Shown: one piece after another, positions 47,090 through 56,293 of the stretch
How positions within the stretch are numbered: the first letter of the stretch is position 1
Layout of the letters: each line of letters starts with the position of its first letter
Assembly: GCA_947489315.1 (NCBI GenBank)
Contig: CANLCX010000001.1
Span: 1,119,501 to 1,183,500, forward strand
DNA length: 64,000 bases
Direction of reading: 5' to 3'
Origin: an uncultured Sphingomonadaceae bacterium
GTDB lineage: Bacteria; Pseudomonadota; Alphaproteobacteria; Sphingomonadales; Sphingomonadaceae
Notes under the pieces: model-generated
What the model was told of the DNA's origin: nothing
The model's input: the letters and a program-made list of their open reading frames with translations, nothing else
The model's database searches: none
Program-made: the position numbers and the translations under genes

Positions 47090-49810
47090 GTGAAAGCGAG
47101 TTTGTCTGTGAAGCATAAAAAACGGCTCCTGCCCATTTTGATGAGTGGTACAATTCTGGCAGGCATCGCGGTGCCGGTCCATGCCCAGGACACTCCGGTG
47201 GTTCAACCGCCAGCAGTGCAACCCCCAGCAGATCAACCCAGCGTAACTGCCAATAACACGATCCGGTCGATTGTCGTCAACGGCTCACAACGACTGGAAT
47301 CGGACACAGTGCTGTCTTACATGAAACTGCGTGTGGGTCAGACCTATACGCAGGAATCGGCTGATCAAGCCCTTAAAGATCTTTTTGAGACGGAATTGTT
47401 TAAGGATGTCAGTATCCGTAACAATGCCGGTGCAGTGGTTATTGATGTTATCGAAAACCCCGTCATCAACCGTATCTTGCTGGAGGGTAACAAGCGGATC
47501 AAAGAAGATAAGATTCGACCCGAAATCCGCCTTGCTCCTCGCCAGATATTTACCCGCTCAAAAGTACGGGCTGACGTTGCCCGTATCGTTGAGCTTTACA
47601 AACGCAAGGGGCGTTTTGCTGCCAGTGTAGAACCGAAAATGGTTCAATTGGACCAGAATCGTGTGGATATTGTTTTTGAGGTCAATGAAGGTCCGAAATC
47701 AAAAGTCCAACAAATCAACATCATCGGTAACGAGGTCTTCTCCGATGGCAAATTACGCGGCGAAATGGCGACAAAACAAGCACGTTTTTATCGTTTTTTC
47801 AGCTCCGGTGCGACCTATGATCCCGACCGGCTGGCCTTTGATCAACAAAAGTTGCGTCAATTTTATTTGACTGAGGGTTATGCCGATTTTCGGGTTATCT
47901 CGGCTGTTGCGGAACTTACGCCAGATAAAAAAGATTTTATCATTACCTATGTGGTCGAAGAGGGGGATCGCTACAAATTTAGCGACGTAACCGTTGAAAG
48001 TGAGATCCGCGATTTCACAGCCGAAACCCTGACGCCGCTATTGCCGATGAAGGAAGGCGATTTTTATAACGCGAAACAAGTCGAGGACACAGTAGAACGC
48101 TTGTCCGAAACCGCCGGTCTATTTGGCTACGCCTTTGCAGACGTTCGTCCGGAATTTAATCGCGACAAAGAAACACTGACCATGGGCATTACGTTCAAGG
48201 TTGCGGAAAGTGACCGTGTTTATGTCGAGCGGATCGATATTAACGGCAACACACTGACGGTCGACAAGGTGGTCCGCCGAGAATTCCGTCTGAACGAAGG
48301 TGATGCGTTTAACAGTTTTCAGGTTAAGCGCTCTGCCAACCGGATTAAGTCACTGGGCTTTTTCCAGGATGAATTGGAAATTGAGCAGAAACAGGGCAGC
48401 GCGCCGGATCGCATCATTCTCGAAGCGAACGTGGAAGAGCGCGCGACAGGCGAATTGCAGCTTTCCGCCGGTTTCTCCAGTGTTGAGAATTTCATTCTTC
48501 AGGCCTCTGTTCGCCAACGTAATTTTCGCGGCAAAGGTCAAGAGCTTCGCGCCAGTGTGAGCTATTCCAGCTTCTCTCAGTCTATTGAACTTGGGTTTAC
48601 CGAGCCTTATCTGTTTGACCGTAATATTGCGGTTGGTGTCGACCTCTTTCGCCGTGATTTGAACAGTTTTAACTTTGTCGGTGATGATCGCGAAACAACC
48701 TTTGAGCAGCTGACCACCGGCTTTCAAATTCGCGCCGGTGTTCCAATAACAGAATATCTGTCGGCTTCGCTGCGATATGGATTGAGCCTCGATGATGTGA
48801 CGTTGGATCGTCGCTTGTTCTTTACCGATTCTGATGGTGATAATGTCCGCGGAAACAGCGATGCCGATCTTTGTGATCCACTGGTCGCTGGCCGTTTTCT
48901 TTGTGATGCCTTGGGTAAGAGAACAACCTCTTCGCTTGGCGCATCGCTTATTTATGATGATCGCGATAACCGAGTAAGGCCAACCAGAGGCCAAACTATT
49001 GTTGGCAGCCTGGATTTTGCTGGTTTGGGCGGCAGCGTAAAATATATCAAAGGGCGCGTTAACGCTGCCAAATATTGGCGTGTTTTAGGAGATTTTATTT
49101 TCTCGGTTAGCGGCGAGGCGGGTTATATCCATCCGCTTGAAAATCGCGGCAGTGCGGCCGACGGAATTGATGATGTCCGTCTGACGGATCGTTTCTTCCT
49201 TGGAGAACCACAGATTCGTGGTTTTGATATTCGCGGCGTAGGACCGAGGGTGATCCGCTCGAATACCATTCCAGGTTTGGACGAAGCTGGTAATGTGATC
49301 AACGAGATCGTTGTGAATACTAACAATCAGACTGACGATGCCATTGGCGGTCGTGCTTATTATTTGGGGCGCGCGGAACTGGAAATACCATTGGGCAGCG
49401 GCGCGCGGGAATTGGGTCTTCGTCCGTCGATATTCTTGGATGTTGGCGCCGTGTTTAATGTAACCCAACCGCTCTTGCTCACGGCTGAGCAAACACAAAC
49501 CTTCTCAACGATCGATGGTCTTGGCGTTCAGCAGGCAAATGCAGCGCCACTGTTTCTGACGACCAACAGCGCTGGCGAAGCAACAACAACATTTGAAGCA
49601 ACGGATGCAAATGGTAATGCTAATCCCATTGCAACAACCTTCACCGAGCAATTTTTTGGCGATACCGCCAAGCCTCGTCTTTCCGTTGGCATTGGTGTCA
49701 ACTGGAACTCTCCATTCGGTCCGTTTAGGATCGATGTAGCACGGGCTTTGTTAAAAGAGCCTGGTGATGATACTAAGCTATTTACTTTCAATGTAGGAAC
49801 ACAATTCTAA
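47090..49810 (+). CDS. bamA: Outer membrane protein assembly factor BamA
   Basis: BamA inserts beta-barrel proteins into the outer membrane. The 906-residue protein has a signal peptide ending at VHAQD, a Pro/Val/Gln-rich linker, five POTRA domains (about 60-440) and an Omp85 barrel (about 460-906) ending in the aromatic NVGTQF signature. The lid loop VRGF equivalent is IRGFDIRG near the end of the barrel. The start is GTG at 47090; a second GTG at 47108 is possible. The stop overlaps the skp start by one base. Confidence 0.96.
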   Translation: MKASLSVKHKKRLLPILMSGTILAGIAVPVHAQDTPVVQPPAVQPPADQPSVTANNTIRSIVVNGSQRLESDTVLSYMKLRVGQTYTQESADQALKDLFETELFKDVSIRNNAGAVVIDVIENPVINRILLEGNKRIKEDKIRPEIRLAPRQIFTRSKVRADVARIVELYKRKGRFAASVEPKMVQLDQNRVDIVFEVNEGPKSKVQQINIIGNEVFSDGKLRGEMATKQARFYRFFSSGATYDPDRLAFDQQKLRQFYLTEGYADFRVISAVAELTPDKKDFIITYVVEEGDRYKFSDVTVESEIRDFTAETLTPLLPMKEGDFYNAKQVEDTVERLSETAGLFGYAFADVRPEFNRDKETLTMGITFKVAESDRVYVERIDINGNTLTVDKVVRREFRLNEGDAFNSFQVKRSANRIKSLGFFQDELEIEQKQGSAPDRIILEANVEERATGELQLSAGFSSVENFILQASVRQRNFRGKGQELRASVSYSSFSQSIELGFTEPYLFDRNIAVGVDLFRRDLNSFNFVGDDRETTFEQLTTGFQIRAGVPITEYLSASLRYGLSLDDVTLDRRLFFTDSDGDNVRGNSDADLCDPLVAGRFLCDALGKRTTSSLGASLIYDDRDNRVRPTRGQTIVGSLDFAGLGGSVKYIKGRVNAAKYWRVLGDFIFSVSGEAGYIHPLENRGSAADGIDDVRLTDRFFLGEPQIRGFDIRGVGPRVIRSNTIPGLDEAGNVINEIVVNTNNQTDDAIGGRAYYLGRAELEIPLGSGARELGLRPSIFLDVGAVFNVTQPLLLTAEQTQTFSTIDGLGVQQANAAPLFLTTNSAGEATTTFEATDANGNANPIATTFTEQFFGDTAKPRLSVGIGVNWNSPFGPFRIDVARALLKEPGDDTKLFTFNVGTQF

Positions 49811-50463
49811 TGACACTTTCAACGAAGACACTTTTGAAATCGGCCGCTTTGGCCATTGCTACTCTGTCTGTTCCAGCGATGGTGGCATCACCAGCGGCTG
49901 CGCAGTCCAGAACCAGTATTGCGGTGGCTAACTATGAAGCCGCCGTCGTTAGGGCTCAGGCTTATCAAACCGCAGTGGAGCAGATGAAAACAACCTATAA
50001 GGCTGATATCGACGCGACCAATGCCCGCGCTACCGCTTTACAGACGGAAATCAAACCTTTGGTCGATGCCTATAACGCAGCTGTTCAACAACCTGGCGCC
50101 ACGCAGGCAACTGTTCAGCCACAGGCACAGGCTCTTCAGGCAAAGCGTCAATCCGGTCAACAGGAGCTGGCTCGCTTGCAACAGCGCGTGACATTGGCAA
50201 CCGGCTATGTCGAAGAGCAGGTTGGCATGAAATTAAACGACGCCATAAAAGCCGCGATGAAGGCGAAAAATGTCGATCTGGTATTGCAGCCACAGGCAGT
50301 GATCGCGCGTGAGCCTTATGTTGATATCACCGATGCAATCGTAACTGAGCTGAACAAGCTGGTTCCTTCTGCTTCGATTACGCCACCAGCAGGTTGGAAG
50401 CCAGGCCAAGCCCAACAGCAGGCACAGCAGCCAGCTGCGACGCAGCAGCCTTCCGGCCGTTAA
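49810..50463 (+). CDS. skp: Periplasmic chaperone OmpH/Skp family
   Basis: The 217-residue protein has a signal peptide cleaved after AAA (near residue 31) and a long coiled-coil-forming middle (about 45-155), as in Skp, which holds unfolded outer-membrane proteins for BamA. The C-terminal tail is Gln/Ala/Pro-rich ([18 protein letters not shown]). Translation is coupled to bamA (TAATG). Confidence 0.88.
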   Translation: MTLSTKTLLKSAALAIATLSVPAMVASPAAAQSRTSIAVANYEAAVVRAQAYQTAVEQMKTTYKADIDATNARATALQTEIKPLVDAYNAAVQQPGATQATVQPQAQALQAKRQSGQQELARLQQRVTLATGYVEEQVGMKLNDAIKAAMKAKNVDLVLQPQAVIAREPYVDITDAIVTELNKLVPSASITPPAGWKPGQAQQQAQQPAATQQPSGR

Positions 50464-50471
50464 CAAACGCG

Positions 50472-50930
50472 ATGTCTGAACCGTTGGATTATGACGTCAC
50501 CAAGGTGATGGCGGTGTTACCGCATCGCTATCCTATGTTGCTGGTCGACCGGGTGGAAGAATTGATCAAGGACGAATCCATTCGCGCGGTGAAAGCCGTC
50601 ACGATGAATGAAGGGTTTTTCCAAGGTCACTTCCCCGGACGGCCGATCATGCCGGGCGTTATGATCGTTGAGGCTTTGGCACAAGCTGCTGGCGTCTTAG
50701 CAATGGAAAGCTTTGGTTTGGTCGGTTCCGGTAAGCTGGTCTATTTTATGGCGATTGACGGCGCAAAGTTCCGCAATCCAGTCGAGCCAGGTTGCCTGTT
50801 GTCGCTCAACGTCAAATTTGTCCAGAAACGTGCGCGTGTGTGTAAGTTTTACGGGCAGGCGATGATCGGTGATAAAGTCGCTGCAGAAGCTAGTTTTACC
50901 GCGATGATTGCCGACCCGCCAACAGCATAA
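50472..50930 (+). CDS. fabZ: 3-hydroxyacyl-ACP dehydratase FabZ
   Basis: FabZ dehydrates beta-hydroxyacyl-ACP in fatty acid synthesis. The 152-residue hot-dog-fold protein has [14 protein letters not shown], the catalytic His53 in [12 protein letters not shown] and Glu67 in VEALAQAAG. The ATG at 50472 is fixed by family length; the open frame to 50394 is the tail of skp. lpxD, which usually sits between skp and fabZ, and lpxA, which usually follows, are absent. Confidence 0.97.
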   Translation: MSEPLDYDVTKVMAVLPHRYPMLLVDRVEELIKDESIRAVKAVTMNEGFFQGHFPGRPIMPGVMIVEALAQAAGVLAMESFGLVGSGKLVYFMAIDGAKFRNPVEPGCLLSLNVKFVQKRARVCKFYGQAMIGDKVAAEASFTAMIADPPTA

Positions 50931-51040
50931 GAATTATAAAAGAATCTTGCACTTTGGGGCGGCGGCGGTTAATGCGCCGCTTCGCAGACTATTATACGCT
51001 TAGGGATCTGGTCGGAAACCAGCCCGTTTTGGAGCAGAAA

Positions 51041-51271
51041 ATGAAAAAAAATACGCATCCCGATTATCACATGATCAAGGTTCAGATGACCGACGGCACA
51101 GTGTTCGAAACCCGCTCCACCTGGGGCAAAGAGGGCGAAACACTGCAGCTTGATATTGATCCTTCATCGCACCCAGCATGGACCGGCGGTAACCAACGCC
51201 TTCTGGATGCTGGTGGTCAGGTCGCACGCTTCAACAAGCGTTTTGGCGGATTGTCTCTCAAGAAAAACTAA
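51041..51271 (+). CDS. rpmE: 50S ribosomal protein L31
   Basis: The 76-residue protein begins [19 protein letters not shown] and has [20 protein letters not shown] and [14 protein letters not shown], as in L31. GGAG lies 6 bases upstream of the ATG at 51041; the frame open to 50954 is not used. The protein has no cysteine, so it is the zinc-free form. A 110-base gap separates it from fabZ. Confidence 0.95.
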   Translation: MKKNTHPDYHMIKVQMTDGTVFETRSTWGKEGETLQLDIDPSSHPAWTGGNQRLLDAGGQVARFNKRFGGLSLKKN

Positions 51272-51300
51272 GCTGTGTTTGCAGAGGGTTAGACCCTTGC

Positions 51301-52248
51301 TTACCACAAGCTAACGGCACCGAGCCATGGCATCAGAAGCGAGAGTTTCTGACGGTAAATTTCTGTCGCCCGCTTGTTTGAGGTCTTCACAAACTGAATA
51401 GTTGAATTGGGACGCAATTGTCCGATCAGGTGGCGATCTGCCCTAATGACTTGTGCTATTCGAGGATAGCCGCCGGTTGTTTGTGCATCCGGACCTAATA
51501 GGAATGGTTCACCGTCGGGAGGGCACTGGATTGTACCTGGGAAGACCGCGGCGCTCTGCATTTGCGCTCCATTTCCAGGCTTTAATGCCATAGCTTCCAA
51601 GTTGAGGCCCATGCGGTTAGCTCTCCGACCAACCTTATGCTTTTCTTCAAAGAAAAACTGCTGTTGATCTGGTGTTAGGTTGGCAAATTCCGGTCCAGCA
51701 GTGACCCTTATGATATATCGATCAGATATGATCGGCCGCAGATTATCAGGCGTGCCCAGGGTTGTCTTCCCTATGGCGTTTGCCGTCGCCCGGTTAACAA
51801 TATCACCTACTTGCAATGCGCGTCCTTGCAATCCGCCAAGGGCAGCACCCAGATAGGTTGACCGACCGCCCAAGACAGATTGGGCCTCTATATTGCCTGT
51901 CAAAGCCAGATAAGAACGGCAGCCTTGAAGCGCTGCGCCGACATGAATTTCGTCACCGGGTTTTGCGCATATCAACTCATGCATTGATTTTTCTTCGCCA
52001 TTTAGACGAAGAAAAGCAGCGGCGCCTGTCAGAGCGAAGCCACAAGGACGTTCAACGGCGAATTTGGCATCATCCAGCGTAATCTCAATCGCTAATGCGT
52101 CGGGCGCATTTCCGACCAGATGATTGGCCATGGCCAGTGACAGGCAATCAGCTGCCCCGGCAGCGGGCATGCCTAAATGCCGATGACCTGAAAACGGCGC
52201 GCCCTGCAAGGTCGTTTGCAATCCCGGTTTGATAACCGTGAGTGTCAT
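51301..52248 (-). CDS. pxpC: 5-oxoprolinase subunit C (KipA-like, biotin-dependent carboxylase-type domain)
   Basis: PxpC works with PxpA and PxpB to open 5-oxoproline to glutamate using ATP. The 315-residue protein starts VIKPGLQTTLQGAPFSGHR and has LGMPAAGAADCLSLAMANHL and NRMGLNLEAMAL, typical of the cyclophilin-like KipA/AHS2 family. Its start overlaps the pxpB stop by 4 bases. It is the last gene of the pxp operon. Confidence 0.92.
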   Translation of the reverse strand: MTLTVIKPGLQTTLQGAPFSGHRHLGMPAAGAADCLSLAMANHLVGNAPDALAIEITLDDAKFAVERPCGFALTGAAAFLRLNGEEKSMHELICAKPGDEIHVGAALQGCRSYLALTGNIEAQSVLGGRSTYLGAALGGLQGRALQVGDIVNRATANAIGKTTLGTPDNLRPIISDRYIIRVTAGPEFANLTPDQQQFFFEEKHKVGRRANRMGLNLEAMALKPGNGAQMQSAAVFPGTIQCPPDGEPFLLGPDAQTTGGYPRIAQVIRADRHLIGQLRPNSTIQFVKTSNKRATEIYRQKLSLLMPWLGAVSLW

Positions 52249-52910
52249 TGGCCTTGTTCTTCAGCCGTGGCATCAAATTCGGCCCTGCTTATCGCCTGGA
52301 AAGAGACTAATTGATTGGCGGATAGCAGTGCGGGCTCAAGCTTTTCTGGATCAAACAGCCTTACAGGCGTCCGTCCAATGATTGGCCAACCGCCAGGGCT
52401 GCTGAATGAATAGATACAGCTCTGATCGCCAATAAGCCCAATTGAGCCCGCTTTCACATTCTGTCTAGGTTTGGATAATCTGCCGATATCGGGAACGTCT
52501 TCAGGACATTGCAAGTAAGCAAAGCCTGGCATAAAACCCAGCATCGCTACGGTGAATCTCAGGTTAGAATGCCAATCGATCAAAGCTTCGGTGGATAATC
52601 CCAATCGTTCGGCGATCCAATCCCGGTCGGGGGCCAGTTCAGCATCATAGCAGACCGGTATCGTGATCGGTTCTGGTGGCATCACCATTTTAGTTCGCGG
52701 TTTCAACAGTTGTTCGCGCAACGCATTTTCTGCTTTGTCGGGGGTGATTTGGGCGGGGTCAAATTGCACGGCAATACTATCCAGCCCCGCAACGACCTCT
52801 TGCCATATGTGCTGTCCGCTAATGGCGGCGCGTGCATCGTGGACGGCGTCGAGGTCGCTCAACTGACAGGAAAGCCAGTCATCGCAGACATGAATGGCAA
52901 GCGCGCTCAC
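52245..52910 (-). CDS. pxpB: 5-oxoprolinase subunit B (KipI-like)
   Basis: The 221-residue protein is of the AHS1/KipI family. The N-terminal half has an ACP/CTD-like region; the C-terminal half has FTVAMLGFMPGFAYLQ, LSKPRQNVKAGSIGLIGDQS and the SSPGGWPIIGRTP motif. It starts inside the last codons of pxpA (4-base overlap) and ends inside pxpC, so the three subunits are translated as a unit. Confidence 0.93.
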   Translation of the reverse strand: MSALAIHVCDDWLSCQLSDLDAVHDARAAISGQHIWQEVVAGLDSIAVQFDPAQITPDKAENALREQLLKPRTKMVMPPEPITIPVCYDAELAPDRDWIAERLGLSTEALIDWHSNLRFTVAMLGFMPGFAYLQCPEDVPDIGRLSKPRQNVKAGSIGLIGDQSCIYSFSSPGGWPIIGRTPVRLFDPEKLEPALLSANQLVSFQAISRAEFDATAEEQGQ

Positions 52911-53674
52911 TTGGTCGGTGCCGCGATAGATATGCCCTCAAGCTCTAAGGCACGCCGCATGGCTATGGCGGTTGCAAGCGCTCCATCGCTATCTGAATGA
53001 AGGCATAATGTTTCGGCATGGATGACTTTTAGTTGGTTATCGTCTGTCACAATTGATTTGCCTTGTGCCAGCGCCAGTCCTTGTTCGGTCCGTTCGTCAT
53101 CATCAGCAATTACTGCACCTTTTGCCGTACGAGACAGGAGCCTTGCTCGCTCCGTATATCGCCGGTCAATAAAGGCTTCCGATATATATGGGAGATTCCG
53201 CACGTCGGCTTTCTGATGAATGACAGATCCCGCCATGCTAACCAGATTCAAAGCTTCATCTTGTGCTATTTCAACCAGCATCTCTGCCAGTAGCTCATCA
53301 TCCTGTGCGTCATTATAGAGCGCACCATGTGGTTTTAGATGCGTAATCTCGGTCTCTAGTTCCGCGGCGATTGCTCTGATCGTTCTGACCTGCTCCAGCA
53401 AACTAGCCTTTAGCGCTGCGGGATCAATTTCCATGCTAATCCGTCCGAAATTAGGGCGGTCGGGATAGGAGGGATGCGCTCCTACAGATATCTTTTTGGC
53501 TTTGGCAGCAATCAACATGGCGCGCATTGTTTTGTCTGAGCCTGCATGACCGCCACAGGCGACATTGCAGCTGGACACGACATCCATAATCGCAATATCG
53601 CGTGCGATGCCTGCGACGCTGTCATCCTCGCCTAGATCAGCGTTGAGATCGATGGTCCGGATCACGGCCACCAT
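52907..53674 (-). CDS. pxpA: 5-oxoprolinase subunit A (LamB/YcsF family)
   Basis: The 255-residue TIM-barrel-like subunit has IDLNADLGEDDSVAGIARD, SCNVACGGHAGSDKTM, VGAHPSYPDRPNFGR and THLKPHGALYNDA, all typical of LamB/YcsF. With PxpB and PxpC it recycles 5-oxoproline, a spontaneous damage product of glutamine and glutamate. Its start overlaps the upstream NRAMP-like gene by 13 bases. Confidence 0.95.
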   Translation of the reverse strand: MVAVIRTIDLNADLGEDDSVAGIARDIAIMDVVSSCNVACGGHAGSDKTMRAMLIAAKAKKISVGAHPSYPDRPNFGRISMEIDPAALKASLLEQVRTIRAIAAELETEITHLKPHGALYNDAQDDELLAEMLVEIAQDEALNLVSMAGSVIHQKADVRNLPYISEAFIDRRYTERARLLSRTAKGAVIADDDERTEQGLALAQGKSIVTDDNQLKVIHAETLCLHSDSDGALATAIAMRRALELEGISIAAPTK

Positions 53675-54882
53675 CCCAAGGCTCTGGCAATGAGGCGGAT
53701 GCCAAGCATACTGGTGACCAGCAATATGATCGCGCCGGCAAGGTTTCCTCTCCAGCCGTTGACGTGGCGACCAAGCAGCGCGCTATCATTCGCTAGCTTG
53801 ATGAGAAAAAAAGCGATGATCGGCAACAATAGTCCGTTTGCGATCTGGGCCACGAAAATAATCTCTACCGGTTTGTAATTGAGTAGCGCGCCAAAGGTAC
53901 CGGACAGAATGACCAGCAAAGCGCCGATTCTAAAAGGTGCTCGCGATGCATCTTGATTCGTTTTGCCAAAAATTTCCTGCACGATATATCCGGTAGCCAG
54001 CGGTGCTGTGATGGCGGAGGTAAGGCCAGCTGCAAATAGACCAGCACCGAGTGTCGCGCTCGCAAAGCTGCCAAATAGCGGGTTCAGTTGCTCAGCCATA
54101 TCAACCGCGCTGGAAATTTCTTTGCCGGTTCCGAACAGGCTGGCTGCTGCGGTTGCCAATATGGTGATGGACACTAGCCCGCCAAGGCCAATGGAAAAAG
54201 CACTGTCTGTTTGTGCTTCGGATAGATCGCTCTCCTCCTTCCACCGCTCCCTTACACTGGCGGCGTGAAGGAACAGATTATAGGGTACGATAGTCGTCCC
54301 GATCAACGCGATGGCTGTTAGCAATCCTCCCTCAGGAATAGTGGGGATGAAGCCGCCCAAAATTGCGCCCATATCCGGTCTGGTGATCAGGAAGGTCAGG
54401 AGGAACGACAGGCACATGAATAATACCATCGCTATCAATATCCGTTCGACCCAGCGTGGTTTGGAGAATATTATGAGGGCTCCTGCCAACACGGCAATGC
54501 ACCAAATCACAAGAGTTCTGCTGCCTGAAACTGTGCTGTTCAGGGCTTCCAACCCCAATAAAGCACCGGAGATATTGCCGGCTTCATAGGCGGCATTGCC
54601 AAGCGCCAAGGCCGCGATAAGCAGCAAGGCGGCCAACCACCTTAGCGGCGGCGATGAAATGGTCTGCATCATCGCCTCGGCAAGACCCATGCGCGAAACT
54701 AGTGCAACCCGAACGGCGATGGATTGCAAGATGATGGTTGTCACTGTCGCAAAAGCCAATGCCCAGATCAGTGCAAAACCAAAATTGGCACCGGCAAGCG
54801 TGCAAGCAGTGACGGTTCCGGGGCCAATGAAGGCGGCTGAGACCATCATACCCGGACCAGGCCGATAGCTGGTGATCTTCAT
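53662..54882 (-). CDS. NRAMP-fold transporter lacking the canonical metal site
   Basis: The 406-residue protein has about 11 membrane helices and NRAMP family sequence, but the two metal-binding motifs are altered. TM1 reads AAFIGPGTVTACTLAG where metal transporters have DPGN, so Asp becomes Gly and Asn becomes Thr. TM6 reads GTTIVPYNLFLHAA where they have M-P-H-N, so Met becomes Val and His becomes Tyr. It leads the pxpABC operon with a 13-base overlap; a similar protein (YcsG) sits with ycsF-kipI-kipA in Bacillus subtilis. A metal ion is an unlikely substrate; 5-oxoproline or a related acid is a reasonable guess. Confidence 0.85.
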   Translation of the reverse strand: MKITSYRPGPGMMVSAAFIGPGTVTACTLAGANFGFALIWALAFATVTTIILQSIAVRVALVSRMGLAEAMMQTISSPPLRWLAALLLIAALALGNAAYEAGNISGALLGLEALNSTVSGSRTLVIWCIAVLAGALIIFSKPRWVERILIAMVLFMCLSFLLTFLITRPDMGAILGGFIPTIPEGGLLTAIALIGTTIVPYNLFLHAASVRERWKEESDLSEAQTDSAFSIGLGGLVSITILATAAASLFGTGKEISSAVDMAEQLNPLFGSFASATLGAGLFAAGLTSAITAPLATGYIVQEIFGKTNQDASRAPFRIGALLVILSGTFGALLNYKPVEIIFVAQIANGLLLPIIAFFLIKLANDSALLGRHVNGWRGNLAGAIILLVTSMLGIRLIARALGWWP

Positions 54883-54915
54883 AGAAGCTGCTGCAATATG
54901 ATCATCCCTGTTCGT

Positions 54916-55557
54916 TTATTCTGGCCATGGCCAAGCGCGTTCTCGGAACCATTTTGTAATTACATATTTGGTGCCACTGCGCACTTTCATTCCGTGATGG
55001 AGCGTCAGAAGGTTGATGTCGCCATCCGGTTGCATATTATTCCAGCATAATAAATTGCCGGTTTTGGGAACGAATTTTTTGTTCAATTTCACAAAGCGGG
55101 TCGCGCCGCCAGCATCCGGTTCATTGAGATAGATCATGAATGTCCAGGTGCGCTGACCAGATATGGTGCAGAATTTTTTAAAATCCTCGCCATTGGGGTC
55201 AAAAAAATCGGTATGCGCTTTGAACTCCTGCCCCTCGGCATAGCGCTGTCCCTGCAGAGGTTCTCCAAATTTGGGATTAATGTTCGCAAAGCCACAAATT
55301 TTAGCGTCGATTTCCGCAACAAAAGGATCGTTATGATCCAGATCGCAAGTTTCGCTGGTGCGGAAATAATCATCGCCATTGGCGTCGGCGATGGTTGATG
55401 GACGGCGCTTTTCGTCAACGCGCTGGATAAGCTGTTCGCATTCCTCGGCTTTCAGGAAGTTTTTCAATAGACAAAGTTCGACGCTCTTGTTCGGAAAGCG
55501 TTGTACTTGGCCCAGAGCGACCAGATAATCTGCGGTAGTGCTATTATTTTCTGTCAT
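54916..55557 (-). CDS. 2OG-Fe(II) oxygenase, prolyl 4-hydroxylase-like
   Basis: The 213-residue protein has the C-terminal P4Hc fold: QRYAEGQEFKAHTDFFDP holds the His-x-Asp iron pair, TWTFMIYLNEPDAGGATRF the central strands, and LLTLHHGMKVRSGTKYVITK the distal His and the Lys that binds 2-oxoglutarate. The ATG at 55557 (MTENNST) is preferred over a GTG at 55575. Bacterial members hydroxylate proline in proteins such as EF-Tu; the target here is unknown. Confidence 0.88.
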   Translation of the reverse strand: MTENNSTTADYLVALGQVQRFPNKSVELCLLKNFLKAEECEQLIQRVDEKRRPSTIADANGDDYFRTSETCDLDHNDPFVAEIDAKICGFANINPKFGEPLQGQRYAEGQEFKAHTDFFDPNGEDFKKFCTISGQRTWTFMIYLNEPDAGGATRFVKLNKKFVPKTGNLLCWNNMQPDGDINLLTLHHGMKVRSGTKYVITKWFRERAWPWPE

Positions 55558-55666
55558 CAAACGGTCCGATATCACTCCTAACGTCGAGACATTAGATTAG
55601 ATGAAAATCTTTAGGCCGCAACCGCTCTTTGCTGTCTGACATAATGGCGATATAGACAGATCAATC

Positions 55667-56293
55667 ATGATAAGCGCAAAATCCAATCGCGAGAATAGCA
55701 TCAGGGCGCAAAGCGGGTTCACGCTGGTCGAGATGATGGTTGCTTTGTTCATTTTTTCGCTCTTGTCCGTTGCCGGTGTGGCCTTGTTGCGCGGAGCGGT
55801 GAATAGCAATGAAGTGACCGATGCCAAGCTCAGCGATATGGCACAGATGCAGCGTCTGGTTTCCCTGATGGAAGCGGATTTAAGTCAGGCACTCGCCCGG
55901 CCTCATCGAGATGATCGGGGGGATAAAGTCGCCGCCTTCATTAGCGAAACCGGTAGCAGCGGTCGCGGCTTTTTATCTTTCACCCGCGGCGGACAGAGCA
56001 ATATCAACAACAAACCGCGCTCCAATATGCAGCGTGTGTCCTATCAATTAAATGACGGTCGGCTCGAACGGCTTCAATTTGAGACCACCGATGGGGGGTC
56101 AATAAGCGAGCCAGCCTTGCTGTTGGAGGGCATAAGCGATTTGGAACTGCGCTTTCGGGATAAAAGAGGGCAGTGGTTGAGCAATTGGCAGGCCGAGCGG
56201 TTGAATGACTTGCCGCGCGCGGTGGAATTACGGTTTGAGCAAAATGGTAGAAGTTATCGCCATGTCTTTCTCGTCGGGACGGGCTATTTATGA
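55667..56293 (+). CDS. gspJ: Type II secretion minor pseudopilin GspJ
   Basis: The 208-residue protein has a type IV prepilin signal: a basic leader, then G17 before the cleaved FTLVEMMVALFIF with Glu22. The length and the mixed-beta C-terminus, with YQLNDGRLERLQF and LELRFRDKRGQW, fit GspJ of the pseudopilus tip. It is coupled to gspK by a 4-base overlap. No other gsp gene is in the window. Confidence 0.85.
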   Translation: MISAKSNRENSIRAQSGFTLVEMMVALFIFSLLSVAGVALLRGAVNSNEVTDAKLSDMAQMQRLVSLMEADLSQALARPHRDDRGDKVAAFISETGSSGRGFLSFTRGGQSNINNKPRSNMQRVSYQLNDGRLERLQFETTDGGSISEPALLLEGISDLELRFRDKRGQWLSNWQAERLNDLPRAVELRFEQNGRSYRHVFLVGTGYL

